The notes beneath the pieces were generated by a model. That model was not told the origin of the DNA. It saw nothing but the letters and a program-made list of their open reading frames with translations, and ran no database searches. Source: Silene conica (taxonomy: Eukaryota > Streptophyta > Magnoliopsida > Caryophyllales > Caryophyllaceae). From it: DNA of 64,000 nt. Below are positions 1 to 11,291 of the stretch, piece after piece; the first letter of the stretch is position 1, and each line of letters begins with the position of its first letter. The position numbers and the translations under genes are program-made. The DNA lies in the NCBI GenBank assembly GCA_029255685.2, contig CM055311.2:53713048-53777047 (forward strand), in the 5' to 3' direction.

Positions 1-180
1 TCACGGCCTCTTCATGGGCCATCAACCAAGGGTGGTCGTATGGCTTCTTGGACCTCCTATTCTCGTCTTGAATCCCTTGTAAAGCTAACCTGAATAACCT
101 CACAGATCCAAATTCAAACCCATTAGGCGTATATCTCATTTTAGGTCTAAGGCATAGAAGATCAGAGCATGCCCGCATCA
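1..180 (-). repeat. 3' LTR (start only) of the gypsy element
   Basis: On the minus strand the LTR begins TGATGCGGGCATGC at position 180, directly after a purine tract, and matches 3009-3190. The rest lies left of the window. Confidence 0.85.
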
Positions 181-193
181 TACTCTCCTTTTG
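181..193 (-). other. Polypurine tract of the gypsy element
   Basis: The minus-strand sequence CAAAAGGAGAGTA abuts the LTR start TGATG. This is the position and composition expected of a plus-strand primer. Confidence 0.75.
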
Positions 194-540
194 AAAAAGT
201 TGACCTCAAACTTTCCTTAGGCTCACTCTTGACCGTACCACCTTCAGTCCACCAATGCACTTGTCGAATCATTCTTGGCTCCATAGACTTAGGTTTAGTA
301 TTAGACCGAATATGAACCCCTTGGACACCACTCCACTTCGGCTCACCCTTCGTTCCCCCATGTTTCTCTTTCTAATCCAAGCTCCTTGCATTATTAGATT
401 ATGGATAATAGGTTTTATAGGTGATATAGCAAACCTATTCCCAAGTAACATAGGATTTGATTCCACCATTGGATTAGGATTCCAACCACACACCTCTTCG
501 TCAATCCCCTTCTCTTGCACGACCCTAGTGTTCTCAGATT

Positions 541-891
541 TTAGGTTATCTTATCCTTAACCACACGATGCACATTTGTTCTCCCATGATGTGCAACATC
601 TCGATCAAAATGCCAAGGCCTGCCCAACAACACATGACACGCACTCATAGGCACCACGTCGCACCATATCTCGTCTTGGTAAGGACCTAGACTCAAAACT
701 ACCAACGCTTGATCCTTAACTTCCACTCCTTTGTCTCCATCTAGCCAATGTAATTTGTATGGTTTCAATCTAGCCCTAGTTGCTAATTTGAGTTCATCAA
801 CCAGATTCTTAGCAACCACATTAGTACATGACTCACTATCTATGATTAGGTCACACTTTTTACCATTAATCTTACATCTAGTATGGAACAC
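541..891 (-). pseudogene. Retroviral-type aspartic protease of the gypsy element, mutated active site
   Basis: This 116-codon frame has the retropepsin layout. It starts with CKINGKKCDLIID, then the active-site region IIDSESCTNVV, then a C-terminal HVLLGRPWHFDRDV, the conserved flap/ILGRPW element of plant Ty3/gypsy proteases. The catalytic triplet normally reads D-S/T-G. Here the glycine is replaced by glutamate (DSES), which should inactivate it. It overlaps the gag-zinc knuckle frame (846-1175) in another frame, so a frameshift separates them. No RT follows. Confidence 0.8.
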
Positions 892-2048
892 AACTTGTCC
901 CTTTGTTCGGCCCCTTGAGAAGTCGCCTCAATGTGGAGACTCCTAATTACCAAACACTCCCCCTCACGCTCACTTTCTGGATCAATATCGAACACTTCTT
1001 TCTCTCCCTCAACATCCACGCTCTTAGACTCAACCTCGGGTACAATAAAGTTTGGAATGAGGTCTTGTAATTCATGGATGGTTAGGGCTCTCTTTTGTGG
1101 ACACTCATGGGCTATATGACCATAACCCTGACACTTAAAACATCTTCTCATAGGACTACCCCTAGGTTTCGGCATGGTTCCCTTCCCCTTCCCCTTCCCC
1201 TTCCCCTTCCCCTTACCCTTAGGTCTTTGACCGACTCCTTAGGTCTTGTTGGGACGGATTGGGAACTAGAACTCTCACCTTGGTTTGTTCCTCTCGAAGA
1301 TGGTTAAGTTCTATGATTTTTATGGTGCTTCTCATCGTTCTCAATCTTTAGGGCTAACCTACAAACATCATTAAACCCTTCGTAAGTCTGAAGCTCAACA
1401 CTAGATGCAAGTGTTGGTATTAACCCCCTGATAAAACGAGCCACCCTCAACTCTTCCTTCTCCTCTAGGTCACAAACAATGGACATCCTCTCGAACTCCT
1501 TGATATACTCCATAACCGACATAGCTCCTTTGGTTAGGGATTTATAATTTAAGGTAGTTTTCCTGCGCATAATCTTTGGGCAGGAACCATTTCATAAGAT
1601 GTTTCTTTAGTTTGACCCACGAAGCAATCTTTGACTTGCCTTCACGTTTTCGTTGCTTCTTCAAATTCTCGTACCACAAGGAAGCATATTTAGTTAGTTT
1701 AAGAATAGCTACCTTAAACTGTTTCTTGTCATCGTACTCCTTATATTCAAAGACCCTCTCGGTTTGTCGGACCCAATCAAGAAACTCCTCCGGATCCATA
1801 TCCCCTTTGAATTCAGGAATTTCTAACTTAAGGCCTCGATCATCTTCGTTCTTATCATAGGGTCGTCCTTTAGGCACCTCTTCCTCCTCGGCATCACTAG
1901 TTTTGGAGGACACATCTTCAGCCTCTGCTTTGTATCCTTTCTTATTTAACATCGCCGCGATATTTTTCAGCACATACATCTGTTGCATGAGCTTTGATCT
2001 CTTCTTGGCCTGCTTCCCACGGCCTGTCACTCGCTTTGCTATTTTCAC
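846..2048 (-). pseudogene. gag polyprotein of the gypsy element, frameshifted
   Basis: Three frames together make one gag. 1542-2048 holds the capsid-type core (LKLEIPEFKGDMDPEEFLDW, then YDDKKQFKVAILKL and WYENLKKQR). 1304-1570 continues it after a small indel near 1550 (MEYIKEFERMSIVCDLEEKE). 846-1175 holds a CCHC zinc knuckle, C-F-K-C-x4-H-x4-C. A GGGGAA repeat encodes a Gly-Lys linker just before the knuckle. Gag would package element RNA; the frameshifts make this copy defective. Confidence 0.85.
1180..1220. repeat. (CCCCTT)n microsatellite inside gag
   Basis: About six units of a 6-bp repeat. On the coding (minus) strand it reads as a Gly-Lys repeat immediately N-terminal to the zinc knuckle, likely a basic RNA-binding linker expanded by slippage. 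Confidence 0.85.
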
Positions 2049-2104
2049 TCACCATAGCTAAGACCTCCCAAGACTGATTCAATAAGGATTAAATCAAGAG
2101 CCGA

Positions 2105-2116
2105 AGCTCTGCTACC
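2105..2116 (-). other. Primer binding site, tRNA-Met type
   Basis: The minus-strand TGGTAGCAGAGC differs by one base from TGGTATCAGAGC, the usual complement of plant initiator tRNA-Met, and sits 2-3 nt inside the 5' LTR end. Confidence 0.8.
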
Positions 2117-2118
2117 AA

Positions 2119-3190
2119 TATAACGCGGTCTCTAGCTTAAAGTTGAGTAGATTAACTTTCTTGGATAGATTAATGCAGCGGAATAACTTTCTTGATAATA
2201 TTTAACGTATATGATTGAATCTTGGATGAATATAGGCTGTTTAGATGAATTGTATGAATGGTTGAATGTTTCTGATCGTGGTGATGATTGACTTGATTGT
2301 ATGTTGATGAACGAATGGCATGTGAACGATGAACGATGGGTGTGGTGGACGAATGGTGTGATGGACAGTGGTGATGGTAATCGATGGATAGATCGATGCA
2401 CCTAACCCTCTCCTCGCAAAGACATACTTTCGGTAACACCCTGCAAACCAACCTCGCAAAGTTGATCCTAAAGACTAGACTCGTAAACCTAATCAATATC
2501 GTAAGCTCACAAAGAAACTTATTTTATAACTTGAATAATTTTGAATGTATGCTCAATAGCACGGCCTACATATCCAATTTTTAGGTGTGTATTTGCCCTA
2601 ATCCTAACCTAATAAGGTCCAATGACCTTAGTTCTACTAGAACTAGAAGTCCTATACCTAGTGTAATTAAGACTTCCTAGTTGTACTAAGAATACAATTC
2701 CTAATCCTACTAAAATTCAAACACATAGTTTGACTAGAATTCCGAATTCTACTCCTACTACAATTAGGATACCTATTTATATTAGGAAACTTATACTAAT
2801 CCTATTAGAACTAGGAAACTCAATAGTTTCCTAATCTTTTATTCTAACTAACTTCACTAAATAACAAACTAAATAATAACTAACTAACAACTCTAACTAC
2901 CAATGCTAGCTTGGCCGTGTGGGCTTTTCTTCACGCGTTCCAATGCTTCATGGACGGGCTTAGTTGCAATCCTCCTTGGGCCACCGTGAGCTTCACCCGT
3001 GCAATCTCTTACGGCCTCTTCATGGGCCATTAACGAAGGGTGGTCGTATGGCTTCTTGGACCTCCTATTCTCGTCTTGAATCCCTTGTAAAGCTAACATG
3101 AATAACCTCACGGATCCAAATTCAAACCCATTAGGCGTATATCTCATTTTAGGTTTAAGGCATAGAAGATCAGGGCATGCTCCCGCATCA
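2119..3190 (-). repeat. 5' LTR of the gypsy element
   Basis: About 1.07 kb, starting TGATGCGGGAGCATGC at 3190. Its first 180 bp match the 3' LTR at 1-180. The inner end next to the PBS is assigned only to within a few bases because it does not close with a clear CA. Confidence 0.75.
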
Positions 3191-3486
3191 AAAACAAATG
3201 ACTTCCAAAAGTGACTTCTAAAAATAGGTCATAAACCTGCACCGCAGGTACTACTACACAAATTAGTAGTTTTATCCAAGTTGTCATTTATAAACCACAA
3301 GTCCATTGCTTATTCTTCCTATGTAGGCAAATACAAAGCTTCTTGTGAAGCAACACTTCCGACAACTACAAGACTCAAGGGATGCTTTTTCATAAGATGG
3401 AAGCATTTGCTTTTGTTTTTGTATTCATATTATTGCAAAGTCACCATTTTTCTTGTGACACTTAGCTACCTTTAATTCTCAAACAG
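3191..3486 (+). other. Probable intron of the MPP-beta gene
   Basis: No coding or RNA feature is seen. The stretch ends in a good splice acceptor (TTCTCAAACAG) at 3486, so it is most simply the 3' part of the intron into which the gypsy element landed. Confidence 0.5.
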
Positions 3487-5819
3487 GTCACAGCTAGTCC
3501 AGAGGGTTGCAATTAATGAAATTGCCGAGAGCATCAAGACCTTCAATCTCAGTTACAAGGACACAGGTCTCTTTGGGATTTACGCTGTTGCCAAGGTTTG
3601 TGAAGATCATAATGCTTCCAGATTCGTGCACCTGTTGTTTTATCATCTGTTGCTACTTGGTGAATTTGTTTCATGTTTCCTATTAGAACCTTTCCTCGTT
3701 TGTTAGTTGTATAAGATAGTAAACATTTGCCGATACTCAGCACTAAGTGTTTTGCAAAATTTTCCATTTCGTTTACCAACAGCCAGACTGCTTGGATGAT
3801 CTTGCGTATGGAATTATGCATGAAATAAGCAAGTTGTCTTATCGGGTTTCAGATGATGATGTTATCCGTGCTCGTAATCAGGTACATGGTAGATGTCCAC
3901 ATTTAGTCATCCCTATTGTCTAATGCTCCACTTTATTATTTTTCTAGCCATTACTGTGTAACCTTGTTCCATTGTGAGATAGAAGTTTTTAGGAGCTGAA
4001 TTTATTTGTTTATGTGCAGCTGAAGTCCTATCTTCTCCTTCAAAGTAATGAAAACGGTGCTGTTTCTAAAGAAATCGGGCGGCAGGTGAAAAATCTTTTA
4101 TTTCTCTTGCTTGCTTTAAATTTTTATCTAGTGGCCGGTTGAGGGTCCACTTAAACAGTTAGTCTTGCTTGTGATGGGTCGGGTGGAGAGACGGATAATG
4201 ACACTCACAAAACGAATAGGGGGATAAGGTGGGGCACCCCCATGTGCTTTCCTCTCTCCTCTAATGGGTATTTTGTGAGACAAAATGGTATCCGTCTTCT
4301 CCTTGTGACGGATGCCCTCCGTCTACAATGAGAATTTATGCCACTTAAAAATGTTGTGTCAAAGCTGGTATTTCTCTTTAAAGGAATACAGGCGATTAAA
4401 CTTTGGCATTAGGATATTAGCTTTTCGAGCGGTTGAATTAGAGATCTGTGGGGGATGGGGAAGGGGCAAGGAAACATCACAGCCGTGAAACTTTAAATTT
4501 CCCAACTTTTGAAAACCGTCGCATGGTCTCATGGTGACGGGTGATGTTTCCCTTGTGTTTTTCTTATCAACTTATATTAGGACTCGAGTAATATATGTTG
4601 TTGTCGTGTGAGTAGTTATATCATATAGATCTTATTTTATTCGTCATTGGAGACATTTTGAAATGTAATCATATGCTTATAATTGGTTATTTCAACATTA
4701 TTTCTTGGATAATTTGTGAGAAACTACCTTACATTTATGTCCATTTGTGAACAACTACCTTACTTTTATTTTTTTGTCAAAAACTACCTTTTATTTTAAT
4801 TTTTTGTTAAAAACTTACCTAAAAAAATGTTTTGAGGCCAATTTCTATTTATGAGTTGGATTTCACACGTGTGAGTTCTCTAAATTTTCATTCTTATTCA
4901 CGAATAGCATAGAGTTCATACGATTTAGCCCATGTTCATCATTCGGAGCAATTATTCCACATGCTTAAAGAAAGAAATTGAAGCTAATGGCAAGGATTCC
5001 CTTGCGTTTAGAACTTTAGATAAGAAGGATAAGCTTGGATATCAAGTTTAACGACAAAATAAGAATGAAAATTTAGAGAAATTACACATGTGAAACCAAT
5101 AATAAATAGAAATTGGCCTCAAAACTTTTTTTAGGTAGTTTTTAACAAAAAATTAAAATGAAAGGTAGTTTTTAACAAAAAAAAAATAAAAGTAAGGTAG
5201 TTGTTCACAAATGGACATAAATGTAAGGTAGTTTCTCACAAATTATCCTTATTTCTTATTCATGAATTCATATACTTTACGGCCGGTCTCCAAAACGCAT
5301 TGAGCCCTACTTTTTTTTCTTTGGCTGAAATTGCAGTTGCTATCCTATGGACGAAGAATCCCGTTTGCTGAATTATTTGCAAGAATTGATGCTGTGGATG
5401 CCAGCACAGTGAAGCGTGTAGCAAACCGCTTTTTATTTGACAAGGTAAGCGCTCATGTTATTGCATCCATACTACTTTTCATCTAAAGCTTCACACGCAC
5501 TGTTCACAACATTGCCTGTCATTGGCGCAAAGATGACTTTGCTGCTTTAATGTCATACTGCATACTCTTTCGGCTCGGAAAAAGTTCATCATCTGCGCCA
5601 ATATAAGTTTTATTAGCAACTACTCTCCCACAGCGTGAGACCAACCCAACAAGAGAGTAGCCAAACATGCATTCATTTTCATTTGGACAATAATTTATGT
5701 AGCGTTAATATGTTCAAATCACTTTGGTTTAGGACATCGCAATTGCAGCAATGGGGCCAATTAAGGAATTACCAGACTACAATTGGTTCAGGCGCAGGAC
5801 ATATTGGCTACGTTACTGA
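3487..5819 (+). CDS. Mitochondrial processing peptidase beta subunit, C-terminal exons (partial)
   Basis: Five exons splice cleanly at GT-AG sites: 3487-3595, 3783-3881, 4020-4085, 5337-5444 and 5733-5819, giving about 155 residues and a TGA stop. The product matches the C-terminal M16 domain of MPP-beta, which is also the core I subunit of plant complex III and cleaves mitochondrial presequences. Landmarks in order are QRVAINEIAES, YKDTGLFGIYAVAK, PDCLDDLAYGI, YRVSDDDVIRARNQLKS, GRQLLSYGRRIP, RIDAVDASTVKRVAN, and the family's terminal ELPDYNWFRR and TYWLRY. The zinc-binding HxxEH region belongs to the N-terminal half and is not in the window. All visible exons are open, with no frameshift, so the gene is probably live despite a retroelement in the preceding intron. 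Whether the 5' exons exist to the left cannot be seen. Confidence 0.92.
4161..4337. mobile_element. Short MITE, copy 1, in an MPP-beta intron
   Basis: It starts GTCTTGCTTGTGATGGG, contains TATTTTGTGAGACAAAATGG and TATCCGTC, and ends near CAATGAGAATTT. A related copy lies at 17262-17464, and both have imperfect inverted ends. Superfamily is unassigned; a flanking TA suggests Stowaway-like. Confidence 0.6.
4707..5248. mobile_element. MULE-type MITE, 9-bp TSD, in an MPP-beta intron
   Basis: Long terminal inverted repeats start GGATAATTTGTGAGAAACTA and extend over 100 bp. Both sides are flanked by a perfect 9-bp duplication, TTATTTCTT (4698-4706 and 5249-5257), as expected for Mutator-like transposition. 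It is 542 bp with no coding capacity. A second copy is at 57600-58851. Confidence 0.9.
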
Positions 5820-6648
5820 GCCTATTTTGGAAGCAGTAGGAGACTCACCGAGTCCCACAGTTCGCTTCTCTATATTTTATTTTTTTATTTTTGTGTAAAG
5901 TGTTTGTTATGTAATGGCATCAACTCATGCCATTACGGTTTACAAGAACAATAAGTTGAGAGAAACAGTTCTCACATACATTTTTGTTTGGCGCTACTTT
6001 TAATTGTGTCAAACCATGACGCTGATTTATTGTAAATAAAGTCACGCTATATATCAACAGTGACCGTTTTAGATTCAAAATTGTCTTTCTCTATATTTTA
6101 TTTTTATTTCTAAAAATATTTTATTTTTATTTCTAACAATATTTTATTTCTCTCTCTAAAAACTTTAGGCAACCATAACTTTCCAACTTTGTCTTTCTCT
6201 CTCTAAAATATATTTCTAACATTATTTTATATCGAATAATTGAAAATAAAGTGACCGGTAAAAATTGGAAATTGGCCTGCCTTGTGTAAAAAGCACGAAC
6301 TAGCCTATTCATGTGCTTCCACACTAATGGGGCCACTTTTCATTTTTACCATTGTGTTCGTCTCGTCGAAATAAGCGATTTGAGAAAAAAATTATATTAG
6401 CGATTTGAGAAAAACATCCTCGAAAACGTATACTCTAGCGCAAAATTATGGTTGCCTAAAGTTTTTCGTTCTTGATAATCAATATTCATCCCAATTTAAA
6501 TTGTCATTATTTATTGTTTATATTATCAATAATCATCTAACATAGCCAAAAATTTCATTAAATCATTAGTTCAATATTATTTTTTTGTTAATTTTTCGGT
6601 TCTTAATACGATAATATATCTAATTTAAGTTACCTTTACTTTGTTTTC
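5820..6648 (+). other. MPP-beta 3' flank, AT-rich
   Basis: Likely 3' UTR at first, then AT-rich spacer with repeated TTTTATTTTTATTTCTAA stretches. It contains the inverted repeat at 6158-6466. No gene is seen. Confidence 0.5.
6158..6466. repeat. 20-bp perfect inverted repeat, possible MITE
   Basis: AAAAACTTTAGGCAACCATA at 6158-6177 recurs inverted at 6447-6466, with about 270 bp between. No clear target duplication, so it may be a decayed MITE or simply a foldback. Confidence 0.5.
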
Positions 6649-6678
6649 TCAGACGATGATGTTATCCGTACTCGGAAT
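6649..6678 (+). pseudogene. Duplicated fragment of an MPP-beta exon
   Basis: These 30 bases match the end of the second visible MPP-beta exon (about 3850-3879) at 27 of 30 positions and still read SDDDVIRTRN. No flanking exon sequence is recognisable on either side. Confidence 0.6.
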
Positions 6679-6805
6679 ATTGCAAACCCTTTTAGATTAC
6701 TTTGTGATCATCATAATTAATTGTAATACCCCGTATTTTAATAGCTCGTAATAATAAAATATTAATATTATTATCATTAACTATATATATATTAGGGTTT
6801 ATATT

Positions 6806-6931
6806 CCGTGCGAACTCCCTCATGATGCGAACTCCCTTACAGTACGAACCGCACGAACCAACGTAAAAAATATATATATAAAAAAAATTACGTTGGTTCG
6901 TACGGTTCGCACCGTAAAAAAGTTCGCACGG
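6806..6931. mobile_element. 126-bp foldback element
   Basis: The ends read CCGTGCGAACT and AGTTCGCACGG, and internally GCACGAACCAACGTAA pairs with TTACGTTGGTTCGT. No clear target duplication. Confidence 0.55.
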
Positions 6932-6951
6932 GATCTTAATTATATATATAA

Positions 6952-7750
6952 GGATGTGTTTTTTCACATACGGATTTTACTCTTTCATATACAATTTTTA
7001 CCCTATTACCCTTGTCATTTTTTTCTTAGTCACTCAATTAATTTTGTCCCCCTTTCTTCATCCCTTTAACCACTGGGTCAATAACACTAACCAACCACCT
7101 ATTCCGTACTCCGACCAGGATAGTAGTCATCTGCTACGATACGTAATGATGACGAGCATTCAACAAGCAGGAGAATAGAAGAAAGGATCAAACTGACCAA
7201 ATCTTATCTATGCCGGCTAGAAGTCGCGAGACTATCATGAAAATGAAAAAGGCTTTCGTCTTCGAATACCTCTTCTACTGGAAAACCTCAAGAGCGCCTT
7301 TTTGAAAATAAAAAAAGAGAGCCATTATCATATGCTTCCTTGATTAGAAAGTTATTTCATTAATCGTCAGCCTACCCAAGCTTGCTAATTTCAAGTCCGG
7401 TGTTGTTCTGGTTGTCGGCGGATGGTGGACTGGTGGTGGTGAGGAAGGGAGATGTCCGTCTGTATCATTGTTTATTTTTTTTGATTAATTAATTTGTGCT
7501 TTTCTCAATGATTCAATTAGTTTGTTTTTTAGTTTTTAATTTTATTTTACTCATTAGTAATATTGATTATTTGACTTTTTATAACCCTTTATTAATTATA
7601 ATCCATTGTTTAAGAGTAATTAGATTTGATATTAAAAAAAGTTGTATATATAAAGTTGTTTTAATGAGGTTTAGGTAAAAGGGTAGGGATGAAAACATTA
7701 TGAAAAAATGTATGTGAAAAAGTAAAGTTTGTATGTGAAAAAGTAATTCC
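6952..7750. mobile_element. Inverted-repeat MITE, copy A
   Basis: Left end GGATGTGTTTTTTCACATAC and right end (reverse complement) GGAATTACTTTTTCACATAC are related terminal repeats, each followed by a second CATAC-box copy. The interior is non-coding. The TATATATA flanks are too simple to confirm a TSD. Copy B is at 10655-12121 in the opposite orientation. Confidence 0.65.
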
Positions 7751-10053
7751 CTATATATATAGAATTAGGATCACGTGAGTCCATCTTATTGTGTTGAGTC
7801 CGTGAATCCTAATATAAGCTCTTAGATCAAAACAAATGAAGGGTTGAGATTAAAACAAAATAAACGGACTAGATATAAAAGAGACAGAAATCCTAATTCT
7901 CTCCCTCATTCATTCAACTACCTCCATCGATATCACTTCTATCTCTAACTTACTCTTCTCTCATGTACTCCCATCGACATCAACACCCTCCACCGCGACA
8001 CCAGCCGCACGCCTCACGCCCTCAACTTACGCCGTCAACTCACGCCGCACTCCCTCAACTGCCTCCGTCAACTCACGTTGCACTCCCTCACGCGCCTCTT
8101 TCCTCCCTCCGCCGTCATCTTCCTCCCTCCACCACCGTCATCTTCCTCCCTCCACCGCCGTCGCCGTCGCCGTCTTCTCCTTTTTTTTTTGTGTTTCTGT
8201 TTTTCAGATCTAATGTTAGTGTTGATGGTGGTGGTTGTTAATATTGGTAGGTGGTTGTTATTGTAGAGTCAATTATAAATATTTGGTCTTATAAAATTTC
8301 AGATTAATTGTTGAAAAAATTGATCTTTTTAATTTGTTTCAGTTGTGCTTTTATACTTTTTAATTTGTTGATATTGATGTCGGTGGTAATAACCCATTAT
8401 TTCTGTTCAGATCTATTTTTTTCTTTATATTTTTATTTTTTCAGATTTATTCGCCGTCGATCTACTTTTTAATTTGTTTCAGGTGTGTGGTGGTGTTGTC
8501 GCGGTTGGTACTCCCTCCCGCCGCCTCTTCTCCTTTCTCTTTGTTTTTTTTTCAGATCTGGAAAATTTGGTGTATGTCGTTTTTTTTTTCAAATCTAGAA
8601 AAGGGGTGGTAGTTACGACGTTTTCTTTTCAAATCTGGAAATGGAAGGGTTGGTGGTGGTGGTGGGTGATGTGTAGGGATGGTGGCGGTGGTGATGTCGT
8701 GGGGTTGGTGATGGAGTTGCACCAGAAGAACCATGTAGTTACACCAAAAAAACCATGGAATAACACCAAAAGACCATGGAGTCAACTGATCATTTATAAA
8801 TCTCATATAAAGAATACACAAGGGATGATTCTTATATGTGATCAACTGATCAACATTAATCGGGAACGATTGACTTGCTAGAGTTTGACGTTACTGTCGT
8901 ATGACGGTGGTGTTCAGTTGATCCCTTTAAGTCACACCGATATGACACATCCCGAAACAGAAAAGTTAATTAATCGTATATTGTTACGGATTAATTAAAT
9001 CCTTAATTCGAACAAAATGAGAAAATGATATCGTATTTTAATATGATTAAATAAGATTCGAAATTAGTAAATAAAATGTTAAGCTTTATGTTACTAATTT
9101 TAATCAATGTTTACGAAATATGTGGGATAAGAATGACTAGTTAATTATAATTACAAATTGTTGTAGATTATATTTTTATGACCCATTTTACATGCTAGTA
9201 ACTATGAATTACTAGTTATTTTGTTGTATGTGATTTAATTATAGTAAAATGATATTTAAAAGGTTAAATATGCATTAAAATTAATATGGACATGTTATGT
9301 GACACATGACCTACTATTTACATTTGACAAAATATGAAGTTAAAATAGTGGTCCATTTTAAAGACCAAGACCGGTTGGAAGGACTATGAGTGGGTGTGAT
9401 TTTGTGTATTGTTTATTTGCATGCTTGAGGACATAATGATGTGTTTTGCATAAAATAAGAACAACTCTCTACCCTAGCTTTATGGGTAAGAATAAAAACA
9501 ATTGATAAGAACAATTGCCCTTTCCTAGTGCATCAAAACCATTCCCCCTCCTCTAAAGTGAGATGTAGTTCTCATTTTTCCACATTCTTATTTTCTTATG
9601 CATGAAAGAAGATACTTACTTATCTCTACAATTCACAAAATAGTTTTCTGCTTAGTGTTGTTCATGAAATCTAATATATTCTCATAGATTACTATTGTAG
9701 TAATATTAATTATATTAGATAATTTATTAAGGTTTCTAAACTATAATTTCTAGACTAAAATTTTAGTTTAGGTTTTTGGTCAAGTTTGGGTGTAACTCTA
9801 TTGGAGGATAGCCATTTTGGTATCTTGGAAGATCTTCCATTATGGTTTTAAGTTCAAGAACAAAATCTGAAGGAGTTTGATTTTGTGCCATAAATTTCTA
9901 ATACTCAATGTAAGGAACTTTTTATCTTATAATAATTAGTTTGCATGTACTAGGTTATTAGAATTAAAGAGTTTAATTATTCATTAATAATGATTATTGG
10001 AGGTTTATGAAACTAACATTATGTTGTAACAAAGTTTGTAATTTAAGTTAATA
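7751..10053. other. Repeat-like, non-coding stretch
   Basis: 7760-7905 has a weak inverted pair (AGAATTAGGAT / ATCCTAATTCT). 7960-8700 is pyrimidine-rich then GGT-rich, with recurring TTTTTCAGATCT; the open frames there are low-complexity and not credible genes. 8790-10050 reads like a decayed LTR or leader (a TTGACGTTACTGTCG block followed by long AT-rich sequence), but I found no termini or target duplication. Confidence 0.4.
8716..8781. repeat. 22-bp tandem repeat, three units
   Basis: Units begin at 8716, 8738 and 8760 and share TTACACCAAAAAAACCATGG with a few mismatches. Confidence 0.7.
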
Positions 10054-10082
10054 CTAGATTTCAAGCCCGGCCGTTGCCCGGG
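10054..10082 (-). mobile_element. Helitron-like 3' terminus
   Basis: On the minus strand a GC-rich hairpin (CCCGG / CCGGG arms) is followed after about 8 nt by CTAG and then host T. This is the Helitron 3' layout (hairpin, CTRR, insertion between A and T). The element would extend to higher coordinates; its 5' TC end was not identified. Confidence 0.45.
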
Positions 10083-10654
10083 TCATGTTTCAATAGTGGC
10101 TTTAAAGTATTTATAATGACTTTTCCATTAGGAAGATGCTTCTTTTTTTTCTCGACTAATTACCTCCGCTACCCATAGTTTCATTATTTATATAACTCGT
10201 ATTGGGATATTATACAAAAACAAAGAAAAATCATTGAAAATGTTAAAACAATATTAGTCAAGCATAGTAATTACCCTTGAGAATTGAAATAGAAACGTCA
10301 TATTTCGTACAAACCCATATTCATTTGATTTAAGGTGGTATATTTTTCCAAAATCCAAATTTCAATAAAAGATCTTCAACTAAAACTCAATATTATCTTT
10401 CTTTATATTCAAATTATATTGTTTTATCTTCCTCAAAAAAAATCTATTGTTTTATAGGTTGCATTTTGCCTTTGGATTAAATACTTTAAAAAAAATAAAA
10501 AAAATAATACAAAGATACACTTAAATTTTCAATGTGTCAAATTCATGTGCAATAAGTGTATCTTGATGTCCTCAACCGCAAAGCCTTTAGTATTACAATT
10601 ATATTTTCATAATGGTTTGATGTTCTGTGCAGAATCTATTTATATTTTTTTTAC

Positions 10655-11260
10655 GGAATTACTTTTTCATATACGGATTTTACTTTTTCACATACATTTT
10701 TTATTAACTTTCCGTATTATACCCTTTTTCCTAAACCTAATTTGATTAACTCTTACCTATGACTTTTCCCCTAAAATAAAATCAAATTGTTCTAAAAATT
10801 TGAACAATCAATCATAATTCTTCAATTAGTAAAGTATTTAGTTTTGTATCAATAATTAATATGGAGAGGCATTTTAGAATGGATGGCTATCAGAGGAAGG
10901 AGTAACAAATATATTGCTGAAGTTAAATGGTGTTCTCGACGAAGAGCAAGGAAACATTGGAAAGCAGCCTGGTTTATAAGTTGCTTGGCTGGGACAATAT
11001 ATGAATTATGGAAGGAGCGAAATTATCGACTGTTCAAGGGGATCAACCGAGATAGTGATGCCATCTTATTTCAGATTAAGTTTCAAGTCAGTGTCATTCT
11101 TCAGCACAAAATGACTGTAATGCCATAGTTTTTTTTGATGTATAGGATTTAATGGGCCTTCTTTTAGTTAATAGGCTTAAGAGGATATACTTTTGTAAAA
11201 AAACCTTTATTCTTTCTTTTGCCCCTAGTGGAGGAATAACAAAAGGATTATAACTTTTTA

Positions 11261-11291
<31 letters not shown>

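Larger units (their letters stand above)
1..3190 (-). mobile_element. Ty3/gypsy LTR element, pol-deleted, 3' LTR runs off window
   Basis: Read on the minus strand, the order is 5' LTR (3190 down to about 2119), a tRNA-Met type PBS, gag, a zinc knuckle, an aspartic protease, a purine tract and the start of the 3' LTR at 180. No reverse transcriptase, RNase H or integrase lies between protease and PPT, so this is a deletion derivative or a non-autonomous element. The 180 bp of 3' LTR visible differ from the matching part of the 5' LTR by about seven substitutions and a 2-bp indel, roughly 96% identity by eye. It is therefore older than the inner Athila at 31554. It sits antisense, directly upstream of MPP-beta exons, and is probably intronic. 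Confidence 0.85.

Noticed and set aside
7963-8266. Two overlapping Pro/Ser/His-rich ORFs
   Set aside because: Pyrimidine-rich low-complexity DNA in a repeat-like stretch; no support for translation.
10883-11128. 81-codon ORF as a host gene
   Set aside because: Its sequence fits the C-terminal tail of plant LINE proteins and it is followed by an A-rich tail.
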